From CAZMJG01 sp964576365 (GTDB taxonomy: Bacteria; Patescibacteriota; Microgenomatia; UBA1406; GWC2-37-13): a stretch of 38,232 bases of DNA. The DNA lies in assembly GCA_964576365.1 (NCBI GenBank), contig CAZNUT010000007.1, positions 1 to 38,232 on the forward strand. The letters are read 5' to 3'. Position numbers and translations under genes: made by a program. The notes below the pieces were generated by a model. The model did not search any database. It was given only the letters and a program-made list of their open reading frames with translations, and had not been told where the DNA came from. This document shows positions 1-8,912 of the stretch, piece after piece; position 1 is the stretch's first letter, and each line of letters opens with the position of its first letter.

Positions 1-1
1 A

Positions 2-535
2 CAAGACTCACCGTTTCCGCTAGAGTTCAAAAACGTTGATCATAGTCATTTTGTCGAGCATCTTCAAAAAGACCTAGAAAGCAAATCAAGATTGAGGGTC
101 TATACTCCTTTCAATTCATCACCTCCAGATCACAACAATCAAAGCGCAAAGGTGAGAGGTATGAATGAATGGTATCCAAAAGATGCTGTCTCTCGAGCCT
201 TATACCTAGCTCAATATGATGCTGATCCAGCTATTTCACAAGATGATTATGATGTGTTGACTCCTGCACTTCTTGCACACTTGAGTGCTGAAAATCAGGC
301 GGTGAGTGCATGGGCAAACTCATTCGATTTGGCTCGCGCTTTGAATGTACAAGATGGTAGAGATATCAGAACACGTTTATGGGCGCAGGCGCAACACCTT
401 CTCGAAGAAGTTATTCCGCTCATTCCACCTGAGATTTTTACTCAGTACTGCCAGGATAATAATCTTCCTCAACCTATAGATGCTGATAGCTTCAGAATGG
501 TTTTGAATAATTATATTACCCATTCGGATTATTGA
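2..535 (+). CDS. Unknown protein, 5' end cut by window edge
   Basis: The frame is open from base 2 to the TGA at 533-535, giving at least 177 residues. A TTG at 92 is a possible start codon, but the same frame reads through sensible codons upstream of it, so this is the C-terminal part of a longer gene that begins outside the window. The visible part is soluble, rich in Ala, Asp and Gln, with no membrane segment and no motif I recognise. It ends 18 bases before the J-domain/PP2C gene on the same strand and may be co-transcribed with it. No function can be assigned. Confidence 0.75.
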   Translation, partial: QDSPFPLEFKNVDHSHFVEHLQKDLESKSRLRVYTPFNSSPPDHNNQSAKVRGMNEWYPKDAVSRALYLAQYDADPAISQDDYDVLTPALLAHLSAENQAVSAWANSFDLARALNVQDGRDIRTRLWAQAQHLLEEVIPLIPPEIFTQYCQDNNLPQPIDADSFRMVLNNYITHSDY

Positions 536-553
536 AGTGACATACTGGGAGAG

Positions 554-3500
554 ATGATTGGCAGGGCTCTGCGAAAGTCTATCGAAACTTCTCGAGCACA
601 AATTTCTCCAGAACAAACACAGGTAGAGCAGCCAGTTGTCCACGCAGTCGTCCCAGCAGTTAAGGACCCCCAACAACAAGATGAGCAACAATTAGCAGCT
701 GCCCGGGCAAGTATAGTGGCCGAAAAAGCCCAGAAGAAGAATCCTTCATTTGGGCAGGAAGTTGATGAACCAGAGTCTATTGGCAGACATTTGGGTTTAG
801 ATGAAGCTCAATGTAAACAGTTAGAGTCACTGCGGAAACAGTACTATACAGAAGTTAAGAAAGATTCTGCAGAACAATATATTCAATCGCAGAAACAGCT
901 CGCTGCTACATGGATCAACTCACATAGGGATATGTTCACGACAGCAGAGCATGCGTTAGTTCAACTTCAACAACAATACCAATTATCTGATACGCCTGGA
1001 ATAGACCGTATAGATGGATTGTATTCGTGTATTGCCCGATTGATCGGAAATGAGCCAACAGATTCAGTAATAGGCGATCTCTATCATTTTATCTCGAATG
1101 CCCATGCTCTTGCTCATCGTGTATCTCAGGATCTTGCTTCAAAACCGTTTGCAGATCTGTACAAAAATATAGTACCTGTGTATGAATATATCAAAGATTG
1201 CATGATATATGATGAGGATGATATACAAGGTAAAACGAAAGCAGAGCTTAATGAAAAAAATATACCGATCGCTATATATCCAGCTGAATTGTTACGTTAT
1301 GTCAAAGACGACGAGTCCGTGACAACTGTTCAGACTATTGGTATGACAAGCAATGTACCTGGTAATTTGCCTGATCGAGCGACTGTCAAATTTGCACCTT
1401 CTATTCTCGAGTTGCGCACACGACAGACACCACAAGAATTTTTAAACCATCTACCTATCACATATTCATCAATTATTTCTCCTGGTGGGCAGGAACAGTA
1501 TATCGAGAATTTTTATGTGTTGCTGGGACTTCCACCAACCGCTTCTATGGCAGAGATAAAAAAAGCAATTGTACGAGGAATCAAGATGAAATATCATCCA
1601 GATAATCGTAAGGATTTTTCACCGGAAGATGAGTCGCGTGTTGGAGAGATTTTTCAATTGTTGACTGACGCGGAGATCATCCTCACCGATCCTCAAAAGC
1701 GAGCTAGGTACGATGCAATTCTGCAAAATTTGGGTTATGATTTACAATCTACATGGGGCGGGGCTATTTCACGTGATCAATATTTGACAAATCTTGATCG
1801 TGAACGAGGACATATCAATTATTCTTTCCTGACGAGAGAACCGGTATCTGAACCGGAACAATCTGGTGATTCGCCACCAGATGATGGTTCACCCAGGCAT
1901 AACGAACCTGAAGATGAGCCAAGACCCTTAGGAGAAATACCCCGTACCATCTCTGCCGGAAAGACTACAGTTGGAGGAAAGCAAAAACCAAATATGGATG
2001 CAATCTGGGTCGATGGAGAAGGAATGAGTGGGGGAGTAGACTCCATGTTCAAAGTTCAGCTTAAGAATGGGACATTGTTTGACTCACCAACTACAAAAGC
2101 TGCAGTTCAGGCGTGCCAGGAAAAAGGCTACGTAGGAGCGATAAATGTAGTAGCTGATGGGACAGGATCTGTTGAGAAAAGCGAGCAAAAAAGCGCTGCG
2201 TTTGCGATTGTATTCCCAAAACTTGTTGCTGAAAAGACTGAAGAATTTATGCAGCGCTCTTCAAGTAAAAAATACAGTGATGTTTTGAAAGAGGCAGTAT
2301 CGGAAACAACACGTTTACTTAAACACAATACTTACCTGCCGGGAAAAACAAACTTCGTGGCAAGTATCGTAGGTCCGGATGGTCATACCTATGTCCTTTC
2401 GATCGGAGACGCAAATGCGTATACGGTCACACAGCGGGAAGGAGATAGAGCGATCGCCACACTGGTGAGTGAAAATAAATTTCATTATGAATTGTGTACA
2501 TCTTCACAAGATAAATTAGATCTAGCTTACAAAGATGCAAATTATAAGATCATCAGTTCGTCATCGGATTTACTCGATCATCCACAAATAAATGCGTCAA
2601 TGACGACTACTGCTGCACTTTATAATGATAACAACATCAGTATCACCGACCTCAACATTCTTCCTGGGGATGTCAGACTGCTCCTTTGTAGCGATGGGCT
2701 TCATAAGGCAATAGATGAAACGCAAGGTCAATTTCGTGAAATAAGGCAGCACAATGAAGCAGCACTTTCAGGTCCACAAGGTGAGAGTAAGTGGCAGGCA
2801 TGGAAGGCTGCTCAGAGCGACATCATGATGCACATATTAAACGATGTATGTAATATCCGCGCAGACTATTCACTACAAACCATGGCAACTGTTGCCACTG
2901 CCCCTTCTGTGAGCAATTTGAGCAGAGATAACGTGAGCGTAGTAGTGTCTCAACGTGACAGAGAGACTGTTGAATTGAATAAGTTTCGTCAGTTTGATTT
3001 TATGAGTTCAAGACGTACGCCTGATGAATCATATACCATACACAATACACCTGTCACACTTATCAATTTCAGGCCGAGAATAGATGGTAGTAAAATACTA
3101 ATAGGAGAAAATGTATTAGCTGTCGCGATCGTAAAGCAACTAAGTCAAAAAGAGGATCCTGCTACAAGAGCAGATTATTCTTTGAAAGATATGCGGGTAA
3201 AAGACACAAGTTGTCTCATAGATTTTCCGCTCGGCCTTGATCAGCTCATTATAGCGGATAATAACAATACCAGATCGAATGTGATACCTATCGCTGCTGA
3301 AAACATAAACCCGTCCAATATTCAGACAAAAGTGCATGTCCCGATAGGTTTTCAAATCAATGGGAATGAGAAATTATGTTATCTCCATCCAGTACGGGTA
3401 CGTGAGAAGAATCAATATCTGATCTATGAATATATACCCGGAGAATCAAAGCAATGGGGAAAGGAGCCAAAAGATGTTCATTTCAAACCATTGGCTGTTT

Positions 3501-3598
3501 GGGATGGCGAACCAGGGGAGATCATGATCGATGGACAGAAGGTAAGAATAGGAAAAAAAGGATTTTGGTCCAACATTGTCAAGAAAGTGACAGGATAA
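554..3598 (+). CDS. J-domain / PP2C-type phosphatase fusion protein
   Basis: A 1014-residue cytoplasmic protein. Residues 1-310 are Gln-rich, probably helical and unrecognised. Residues 319-391 form a DnaJ-type J domain with the diagnostic HPD at 348-350, which in the family stimulates Hsp70 ATPase. An acidic, proline-rich linker spans about 430-465. Residues 480-801 read as a PP2C (PPM) Ser/Thr phosphatase: NMDA at 480-483, VADGTGS at 533-539, IGDANAY at 617-623, CSDGLHKAI at 712-720 and DNVSVVV at 792-798. The metal-binding Asp positions look intact, so it is probably active. Residues 820-1014 match nothing I know. There are no membrane segments. GGGAGAG lies immediately before the ATG, which is close for a ribosome site. 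The J and PP2C calls are firm; the biological role, perhaps coupling Hsp70 recruitment to dephosphorylation, is inference. Confidence 0.88.
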   Translation: MIGRALRKSIETSRAQISPEQTQVEQPVVHAVVPAVKDPQQQDEQQLAAARASIVAEKAQKKNPSFGQEVDEPESIGRHLGLDEAQCKQLESLRKQYYTEVKKDSAEQYIQSQKQLAATWINSHRDMFTTAEHALVQLQQQYQLSDTPGIDRIDGLYSCIARLIGNEPTDSVIGDLYHFISNAHALAHRVSQDLASKPFADLYKNIVPVYEYIKDCMIYDEDDIQGKTKAELNEKNIPIAIYPAELLRYVKDDESVTTVQTIGMTSNVPGNLPDRATVKFAPSILELRTRQTPQEFLNHLPITYSSIISPGGQEQYIENFYVLLGLPPTASMAEIKKAIVRGIKMKYHPDNRKDFSPEDESRVGEIFQLLTDAEIILTDPQKRARYDAILQNLGYDLQSTWGGAISRDQYLTNLDRERGHINYSFLTREPVSEPEQSGDSPPDDGSPRHNEPEDEPRPLGEIPRTISAGKTTVGGKQKPNMDAIWVDGEGMSGGVDSMFKVQLKNGTLFDSPTTKAAVQACQEKGYVGAINVVADGTGSVEKSEQKSAAFAIVFPKLVAEKTEEFMQRSSSKKYSDVLKEAVSETTRLLKHNTYLPGKTNFVASIVGPDGHTYVLSIGDANAYTVTQREGDRAIATLVSENKFHYELCTSSQDKLDLAYKDANYKIISSSSDLLDHPQINASMTTTAALYNDNNISITDLNILPGDVRLLLCSDGLHKAIDETQGQFREIRQHNEAALSGPQGESKWQAWKAAQSDIMMHILNDVCNIRADYSLQTMATVATAPSVSNLSRDNVSVVVSQRDRETVELNKFRQFDFMSSRRTPDESYTIHNTPVTLINFRPRIDGSKILIGENVLAVAIVKQLSQKEDPATRADYSLKDMRVKDTSCLIDFPLGLDQLIIADNNNTRSNVIPIAAENINPSNIQTKVHVPIGFQINGNEKLCYLHPVRVREKNQYLIYEYIPGESKQWGKEPKDVHFKPLAVWDGEPGEIMIDGQKVRIGKKGFWSNIVKKVTG

Positions 3599-3657
3599 TG
3601 TTATTAAAATAATAACGACTTGATAAGCCTTAGGATTGATAAATTAACTGAATTTAT

Positions 3658-4881
3658 TTATTCATATCTCAATGCTTCGATTGGCTGGAGTCTGGCTGCA
3701 CGATTGGCTGGATACCAGCCGAAAAGGATGCCGATCCCGCCCGAGACTCCGATCGCAAGTCCGATAGAATAAAACGAAATCGTGAAGGGTATACTCATCA
3801 GACTTGAAATAAGATAGGATATGCCCATTCCCAGCAGGATACCCAGACTACCTCCTACAAAAGTCAGCAAGACAGCCTCGATAAGAAACTGCGTAATAAT
3901 GATATTCTTTTTTGCTCCTAAGGCCTTGCGAAGACCAATTTCACGAGTGCGCTCAGTGACGGTCACGAGCATGATATTCATGATGCCAATACCGCCGACC
4001 AGAAGTGAAATAGCTGCGATCCCTCCCAATAAAGCGGTAAAAGTACTCGTCACTTGTGAAGCAGTATTTAATATATCGTTTTGAGAGAAGATCGTGAAAT
4101 CTGCCTCCGTCGGATCATTCAATTTATGTCGTGTAAGCAAAAAATAACCAACATCATTTTGAGTCTGGGTCATGACATCTGCGCTTGTTGTTTCTATAGA
4201 TATCGATGTCAGGTGGCTTCCGCCAAATAATTGCTTTTGTGCAGTGGAGAGGGGAACGAACACGGTGTCATCAGGATTGTTAAAACCACTTCCTCCTTTT
4301 GAAGTGGTGATGCCGATGACAGTCAACACCTGTCCGTTGATGCGTATTTTTTGACCTACTGCATCAGTATTTTCACCAAAAAGATCGTTGGCGACTGTGG
4401 GGCCGAGTACTGCGACTTTTGCAATACTTTGCACATCTCGGATGGTGATGAATGTGCCAGATGAGAGCGAAAGAGTTTTGATTTGTGCATATTCGGGATA
4501 AACGCCGATCACTTGTGTATTTGTATTGTTTCGACCGGCTACTACTTGCGTACGATTGCTATATTCTGGCGATAGTCGTTTGATGGTGGCGATGCGAGAT
4601 ACACTGAGTAAAGCCTTGGCGTCCTCAAGGGTCAGGCTGGTTGCAGTACCCACTGCTTGTCGCACGCCCCCAGATGATCTGCCCCCAGGTGATACTGTCA
4701 AGAGATTTGAACCAAGAGATTGAATCTGGCTTTGAATGGCTTTTTGACTCCCTTGACCGAGTGAGATCAGCGCGATGACACTTCCGATACCGATCACAAT
4801 GCCCAGGACTGCAAGGCCGGTACGGAGCTTATTCACCCGCAAGGTGTTTATTGATTCTGTAAATAGTTCGATGAGTTCCAT
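3658..4881 (-). CDS. MacB/FtsX-type ABC transporter permease
   Basis: A 407-residue inner-membrane permease of the MacB/LolCDE-like class. One membrane segment lies near residues 20-43 (TGLAVLGIVIGIGSVIALIS). A large extracytoplasmic MacB_PCD domain fills about 45-275. Three C-terminal segments follow, containing the FtsX signature around LLVGGIGIMNIMLVTVTERTREIGLRKALGA, and the protein ends in PANRAARLQPIEALRYE as the family does. It is the last gene of a minus-strand operon after the ATPase (103-base gap) and the membrane fusion protein. In this family the permease couples ATP hydrolysis to extrusion of substrates such as peptides, lipoproteins or antibiotics; the substrate here cannot be inferred. 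CPR cells may lack a classical outer membrane, so a tripartite assembly should not be assumed. Confidence 0.93.
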   Translation of the reverse strand: MELIELFTESINTLRVNKLRTGLAVLGIVIGIGSVIALISLGQGSQKAIQSQIQSLGSNLLTVSPGGRSSGGVRQAVGTATSLTLEDAKALLSVSRIATIKRLSPEYSNRTQVVAGRNNTNTQVIGVYPEYAQIKTLSLSSGTFITIRDVQSIAKVAVLGPTVANDLFGENTDAVGQKIRINGQVLTVIGITTSKGGSGFNNPDDTVFVPLSTAQKQLFGGSHLTSISIETTSADVMTQTQNDVGYFLLTRHKLNDPTEADFTIFSQNDILNTASQVTSTFTALLGGIAAISLLVGGIGIMNIMLVTVTERTREIGLRKALGAKKNIIITQFLIEAVLLTFVGGSLGILLGMGISYLISSLMSIPFTISFYSIGLAIGVSGGIGILFGWYPANRAARLQPIEALRYE

Positions 4882-4893
4882 AGGATAAGGTTA

Positions 4894-4935
4894 TTACTGT
4901 TAGGTTTTAGATGATTAGCTTTTTAGCTTGACTAT
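4894..4935. repeat. Period-7 TTAGGTT/TTAGCTT repeat remnant
   Basis: Between the ATPase and permease genes lies a short run of units such as TTAGGTT, TTAGATG and TTAGCTT. It matches the better preserved heptamer tracts at 7384-7437, 14653-14700 and 31890-31925. No promoter or ribosome site is evident in this 103-base gap. Confidence 0.6.
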
Positions 4936-4984
4936 ATGCAACATGTAGTATAAGGATGTAACAAATCATTGGTCATTGCATTTG

Positions 4985-5656
4985 TCATTTGGTATCCGAA
5001 ATCAATTTTCCATCCCTTATAGTCAAAACTCTACTTGCATGTGCGGCAATATCAGACTCGTGCGTGATCATGACGATTGTATGTCCCTGATCATGCAAGG
5101 ATTTAAAAATATCCATGATTTCCTCAGCTTGTGCAGATGCGATATTACCCGTCGGTTCGTCTGCCAGAAGCAGAGCTGGATTCATAGCTAGTCCTCGTGC
5201 GATAGCAACACGCTGCTGCTGGCCTCCTGAAAGTTGGTTTGTTGTATGCTCCATACGATTTTCCAGTCCGACCATCGTAAGATATTTTTTGGCACGTTCT
5301 ATCCGTTCTTTTTTTGGTATGCCAGCATACATCATGGGCAGCATAACATTTTTGAGAGCACTGGTGCGAGGAAGCAGATTAAACGCTTGAAATATAAAAC
5401 CTATTTTACGATTTCGAATATCAGCCAAAGCATCATCTTTGAGATCACTGACACGCTCTCCATCAAGTATATATTCACCAGATGTTGGGAGATCAAGCGC
5501 ACCCAAAATATGCATCAATGTCGATTTGCCAGATCCTGAAGGTCCCATGATAGCCACAAATTCGCCTTTTTTTATCTCAAATGAAATGTCTGAAAGTGCG
5601 TGTGTAATGACTATACCTGTTTGGTATGTTTTAGAAACATGTGAAATGTGTAACAT
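4985..5656 (-). CDS. MacB/LolD-type ABC transporter ATPase
   Basis: A 223-residue cytoplasmic nucleotide-binding subunit. Visible motifs are Walker A GPSGSGKS at 38-45, Q-loop FQAFNLLPR near 88-97, the ABC signature LSGGQQQ at 142-148, Walker B ALLLADEP at 161-168 and the switch His in ITHE near 198-201. The D-loop reads NIAS where the family usually has NLDS, a small oddity. The length is normal. The gene starts 11 bases after the membrane fusion protein stop, so the two are surely co-transcribed, and the partner permease follows. It powers the MacA/MacB-like exporter encoded here. Confidence 0.95.
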   Translation of the reverse strand: MLHISHVSKTYQTGIVITHALSDISFEIKKGEFVAIMGPSGSGKSTLMHILGALDLPTSGEYILDGERVSDLKDDALADIRNRKIGFIFQAFNLLPRTSALKNVMLPMMYAGIPKKERIERAKKYLTMVGLENRMEHTTNQLSGGQQQRVAIARGLAMNPALLLADEPTGNIASAQAEEIMDIFKSLHDQGHTIVMITHESDIAAHASRVLTIRDGKLISDTK

Positions 5657-5667
5657 ACATAAATAAA

Positions 5668-6957
5668 TTAGCGTCTTGGTCCAAATACTGGGCTAAAAGG
5701 AGATGTGGATCGCGTTGAGTTTGAGGCAGAAGAATCTGTGGTTGTTTTTTTCGTTATGATGACATCTCCTTCTCGTATACCTGAAACGACCTCGATTTCT
5801 GTGTCAGATTCCAATCCTGTTTGAATTTCAACTGTTTTTATGTCGTTATTTTTTTTAATTTGAACAGTAGATTTTCCTTTTTTAGTAGATATGGTGCTCA
5901 AAGGGATAGTGAGTACATTTTTCTTTTCTGAAATGATGATTGCGGCAGATGCTGCCATATTTGGCAATATATTTTTATGTTGGGTTGTGGTGAAAGCTAT
6001 CGTAGTGGGATAAGTTGTGACACCTGAGGTCGTACTTCCCACAGTGTCTACACTCAATACACTCCCCTGAAATTGTGTGTCCGGAAATGCATCAAGCGTG
6101 ATAGTGACAGTTTGACCGGTCTGTATCCGATTAACATCTATTTCTGTGACATTGATTTGTACCGTTGGGGGAGTATCAGTCGCGATATGTGCTATCTGAT
6201 TTTTTGAAGTAGAGGTCGTAGAGGAGGTGATAGTGGATGGTATGACCGTGCCAACTTGCAAGGCGAGTCCGGTCACCGTGCCTGAAATTGGTGCATAGAT
6301 CACAGGTGATGATTCGTTGAGTTCATACCAGGCGGAGCTGAGTGCAGACTGTGTCTGAGTAATGATTTGCTCCTGATTCTTATAATCTGATTCCGCTGCA
6401 AGCCATTCTTTTTCAGGAATATGAAATTCCGGCAGCGTACGATTTGCATAGTTGGGAGTTTTATCACTGTTTGTATATGTATCACTTTCAGCCAATTCTT
6501 TAAAACTGTCCCATTTCGTAAACATCGCTGCTTGTAGAGCAAGTTTTTTTGATTTTGCACTTTCGACAGCATTTTTTGCATTTTGATATGCTGCGAGAGC
6601 CTGTGCATATCGTTGTTTTGAGGGCAAATCCAGATCCAGTTCAGCGATTTTATCACCACTTTTGATCGTGTCACCATTTTTGACATAGATAGCGGTAATA
6701 ACCCCAGATGAGAGAGTAGTAATGGGGGAGTTGTTTGCAGAAACTACGATACCTGAGGCGGTTACCGTAGAGCGTATGGTGCTTCGTTTAACAGTGATTG
6801 TTTGTGCTGTGGTAGTGACATTGCTTTTAAAATAAGAAGAGTATAGATAATAACCCGAGAATAAAATGATTCCGGCTAATACCAATTTTGTCAAAAGAGA
6901 TCGACGGGAGAAGATGTGGATTGAAGATTGTATTTTTTTCTTCAGCGAGGTAAACAT
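5668..6957 (-). CDS. MacA/HlyD-like membrane fusion protein
   Basis: A periplasmic-adaptor (RND/MacA-type) protein of about 429 residues. An uninterrupted frame extends to a TTG at 6984, but the ATG at 6957 is the more natural start. A membrane anchor lies about 20-42 residues in (LLTKLVLAGIILFSGYYLYSS). It is followed by a lipoyl-like half-domain (GIVVSANNSPITTLSSGVITAIYVKNGD), a helical hairpin rich in Lys, Ala and Gln, the second lipoyl half (SPVIYAPISGTVTGLALQVG), then beta-barrel and membrane-proximal domains. The C-terminus is Ser/Thr-rich (TDSSASNSTRSTSPFSPVFGPRR). It links the permease to the cell surface. It sits between the HTH regulator and the ATPase in one operon. Confidence 0.9.
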   Translation of the reverse strand: MFTSLKKKIQSSIHIFSRRSLLTKLVLAGIILFSGYYLYSSYFKSNVTTTAQTITVKRSTIRSTVTASGIVVSANNSPITTLSSGVITAIYVKNGDTIKSGDKIAELDLDLPSKQRYAQALAAYQNAKNAVESAKSKKLALQAAMFTKWDSFKELAESDTYTNSDKTPNYANRTLPEFHIPEKEWLAAESDYKNQEQIITQTQSALSSAWYELNESSPVIYAPISGTVTGLALQVGTVIPSTITSSTTSTSKNQIAHIATDTPPTVQINVTEIDVNRIQTGQTVTITLDAFPDTQFQGSVLSVDTVGSTTSGVTTYPTTIAFTTTQHKNILPNMAASAAIIISEKKNVLTIPLSTISTKKGKSTVQIKKNNDIKTVEIQTGLESDTEIEVVSGIREGDVIITKKTTTDSSASNSTRSTSPFSPVFGPRR

Positions 6958-7018
6958 ATTGATGGAAGTGATCTTAATATTCAATCCTGAAAATATCCTG
7001 AAGAATAATGTATGTATT

Positions 7019-7246
7019 TTATTCTTCTTTTACGACTGGTCTGTTGAGGAGTTCAAGTATCACTTCTTTAGTGTACCTTCTGTCACCGCGTGAGTTTATG
7101 CGAATTGCGGGAAGCTTTCCTTTTTTACCCCAGCGTTTGATGGTGAGCGGAGAAACTCTGAGTAAATCAGACACTTCTTTTATGGTAAGAAGATCGGGTA
7201 AGTTATCAAGCGATATGGAGGGTGATTGTTTGGTTTTATTTGACAT
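7019..7246 (-). CDS. Excisionase/MerR-like HTH DNA-binding protein
   Basis: A 75-residue protein with a single helix-turn-helix of the excisionase/HTH_17 type at about residues 18-55 (LLTIKEVSDLLRVSPLTIKRWGKKGKLPAIRINSRGDRRYTKEVI). The frame stays open upstream to 7369, but those 41 extra residues are a translation of the intergenic period-9 and period-7 repeats, so the ATG at 7246 is preferred. The gene ends about 60 bases before the MacA-like gene on the same strand. It is therefore the likely local regulator of the export operon; that role is inference. It could instead be a relic excisionase, but no integrase is nearby. Confidence 0.82.
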   Translation of the reverse strand: MSNKTKQSPSISLDNLPDLLTIKEVSDLLRVSPLTIKRWGKKGKLPAIRINSRGDRRYTKEVILELLNRPVVKEE

Positions 7247-7296
7247 AGTAGGATGGATTATACGAATCTCAGATGTGAATGTCAACAAGGCAAGTT

Positions 7297-7460
7297 TATC
7301 AGGCTCGTCAGGTTCGTTAAGTTTGTCAAGTCGTGTAGCATGTAACATGTAGCGTGTAACATGTAACAATCTAATTATGTAAGCGTTGGGTTTTAGGTGT
7401 TAGGTGATAGCTGATAGCTTTTAGCTGTTGGCTGTTAGGCCTGCCCGCCGAAGAGGTGGG
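7297..7460. repeat. Composite repeat: period-9 tract, period-7 tracts, GC hairpin
   Basis: In order: period-9 units TCAGGCTCG, TCAGGTTCG, TTAAGTTTG (7297-7331); period-7 units of the TGTARCA type (7333-7366); the 15-mer CAATCTAATTATGTA (7367-7381); period-7 TTAGGTK/TTAGCTK units (7384-7437); and a hairpin starting CCTGCCCGCCGAAGAGG (7440-7460). The 15-mer and the order of the following parts recur at 14566-14745. The hairpin recurs in reverse orientation at 32998-33018. This fills most of the gap between the HTH gene and the cohesin-dockerin gene. Confidence 0.85.
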
Positions 7461-7539
7461 AGTTGCTAAATAATTCATTAGTTATTAGCAATTGGAAATT
7501 AGAATTTGTTACTTGGAATTGTTTCTTTCTTACGAACAC

Positions 7540-7568
7540 TTGATAAAAGGCATAAACTATTCTATGCT
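7540..7568 (+). promoter_or_regulatory. Promoter of the cohesin-dockerin gene
   Basis: TTGATA (7540-7545), a 17-base spacer and TATGCT (7563-7568) form a near-consensus sigma-70 promoter. The predicted start site near 7575 leaves a leader of about 15 bases before the ATG at 7590, with no Shine-Dalgarno sequence. Confidence 0.7.
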
Positions 7569-7589
7569 GATAACTAATCTTATTTACCC

Positions 7590-8894
7590 ATGAAGTCGTC
7601 ATATTCTCGTTACCCGACTTTTCGTCATAACGCAAAAATACTCTATTTTATTTTATTGGGAGTTTTGGTGCTTGCCGGAATTTTTTTATACGTAAATCGT
7701 TATATTTATCCTTTCCGTGCAGCTTATCCACAAATAACAGCTACATTTTCAGCTCCTTCAACAGTCGACAAAAGTGTAAATCCCGAATTTACTATCACTC
7801 TCAATGTGAGTGGTCAACAGATATTAGCAGGCGATATTATATTGGCATATAACCCGGCGCAGGTGGAATATTATAAAGATTACGCATATGCATCAGGTGT
7901 TTCAAATACAGATGTTGCTACTGGGCAACCTTTTTTTAATCAACCATTACTGGAGCAAAGTACTCTTGCGACATCGCCTTCTCCAGACATCAAACTGCGA
8001 ACTGTTTTAGTTTCTACTTACACAAATCCAAATAATCCAAACTGGACAACAAATGCAAATATTGTTTTTAAATTTCGCGCAATAGGTAATGGTCCGGCAA
8101 CGATCAAATTAGATAGCACTTCCAAATTTGCGGGATTGTCTGGTGGCAATGCCACTTTTTTTGATCTACCTCTTACATTGCCGCAGTCAACCATCACACT
8201 TACCGGCGCTACACCTTCTGTGACCAGTTCACCAATCCCTACTACCACCTCAGGAGTAACCCCGACAACAGGATCATCTACTCCTATACCATCAACAACT
8301 CCATCAAGTACTCCAACTCGGACACCTACACCTACTCTTAATCCAAAAAAAGACATTTCATTGGATCTCTCAGTGCTATTTCAAGGTATTACTGACGATC
8401 CCAAAGACGGTACTACAAAAATGCAAGTCGATGTCAGTATAAAATCAACAGATGGAAAAGTATTTATGAATAAAAAACAACAGTTTGATGCACAGGGGTC
8501 TGGAGTATGGAATAGTGTTGTGGACTTTAAACAAGTTGATATATCAAAGCAATATGTCATTCTCATCAAAGGGCCAAAACATTTAAAAAAGCGCTTTTGC
8601 GATCGCGATGTGAGTGAAACTACTCCTGGTACTTACAATTGCAGCCTTGGTGCAATTTCTTTTAATGAAGGGGATAATATATTTGATTTTACTAATATTG
8701 TGCTCCTAGCCGGAGATATTCCATCACAGAATGGGATTATTGACGCTGTAGATATCACATTTATCCGTCAAAATTTTGGTAAAACCGATAAAGCAACTCG
8801 TGAGAAAGGCGACCTCAACTTGGATGGTATTGTAGACACGCAAGATTATGCATTGATTCTTGCAGCATTAAGATTCAAATATGACGAAGAATAA
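7590..8894 (+). CDS. Membrane-anchored cohesin-dockerin protein
   Basis: A 434-residue surface protein. A membrane anchor lies at about 17-37. A cohesin-like beta-sandwich spans about 50-206 (ATFSAPSTVDKSVNPEFTITLNVSG, then DIILAYNPAQVEYY). A Thr/Pro/Ser linker spans 207-252. A second, unrecognised beta-rich domain spans about 254-372. A type-I dockerin-like pair of calcium-binding repeats closes the protein: GDIPSQNGIIDAVDITFIRQNFG from 375 and GDLNLDGIVDTQDYALILAAL from 407. In the families concerned, dockerins bind cohesins with high affinity and calcium. Having both on one chain, next to two more cohesin-like genes, suggests a polymerising or cross-linked surface structure; that is inference. 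No catalytic domain is seen. Confidence 0.88.
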   Translation: MKSSYSRYPTFRHNAKILYFILLGVLVLAGIFLYVNRYIYPFRAAYPQITATFSAPSTVDKSVNPEFTITLNVSGQQILAGDIILAYNPAQVEYYKDYAYASGVSNTDVATGQPFFNQPLLEQSTLATSPSPDIKLRTVLVSTYTNPNNPNWTTNANIVFKFRAIGNGPATIKLDSTSKFAGLSGGNATFFDLPLTLPQSTITLTGATPSVTSSPIPTTTSGVTPTTGSSTPIPSTTPSSTPTRTPTPTLNPKKDISLDLSVLFQGITDDPKDGTTKMQVDVSIKSTDGKVFMNKKQQFDAQGSGVWNSVVDFKQVDISKQYVILIKGPKHLKKRFCDRDVSETTPGTYNCSLGAISFNEGDNIFDFTNIVLLAGDIPSQNGIIDAVDITFIRQNFGKTDKATREKGDLNLDGIVDTQDYALILAALRFKYDEE

Positions 8895-8912
8895 TTTGGT
8901 ACTATAAATAGA

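Noticed and set aside
7247..7369. Upstream extension of the HTH protein
   Set aside because: The 41 extra residues are translated repeats; an ATG at 7246 fits the family.
7384..7437. TTAGGTT units resembling telomeric repeats
   Set aside because: Units are degenerate, internal and scattered among genes; nothing suggests a linear chromosome end.
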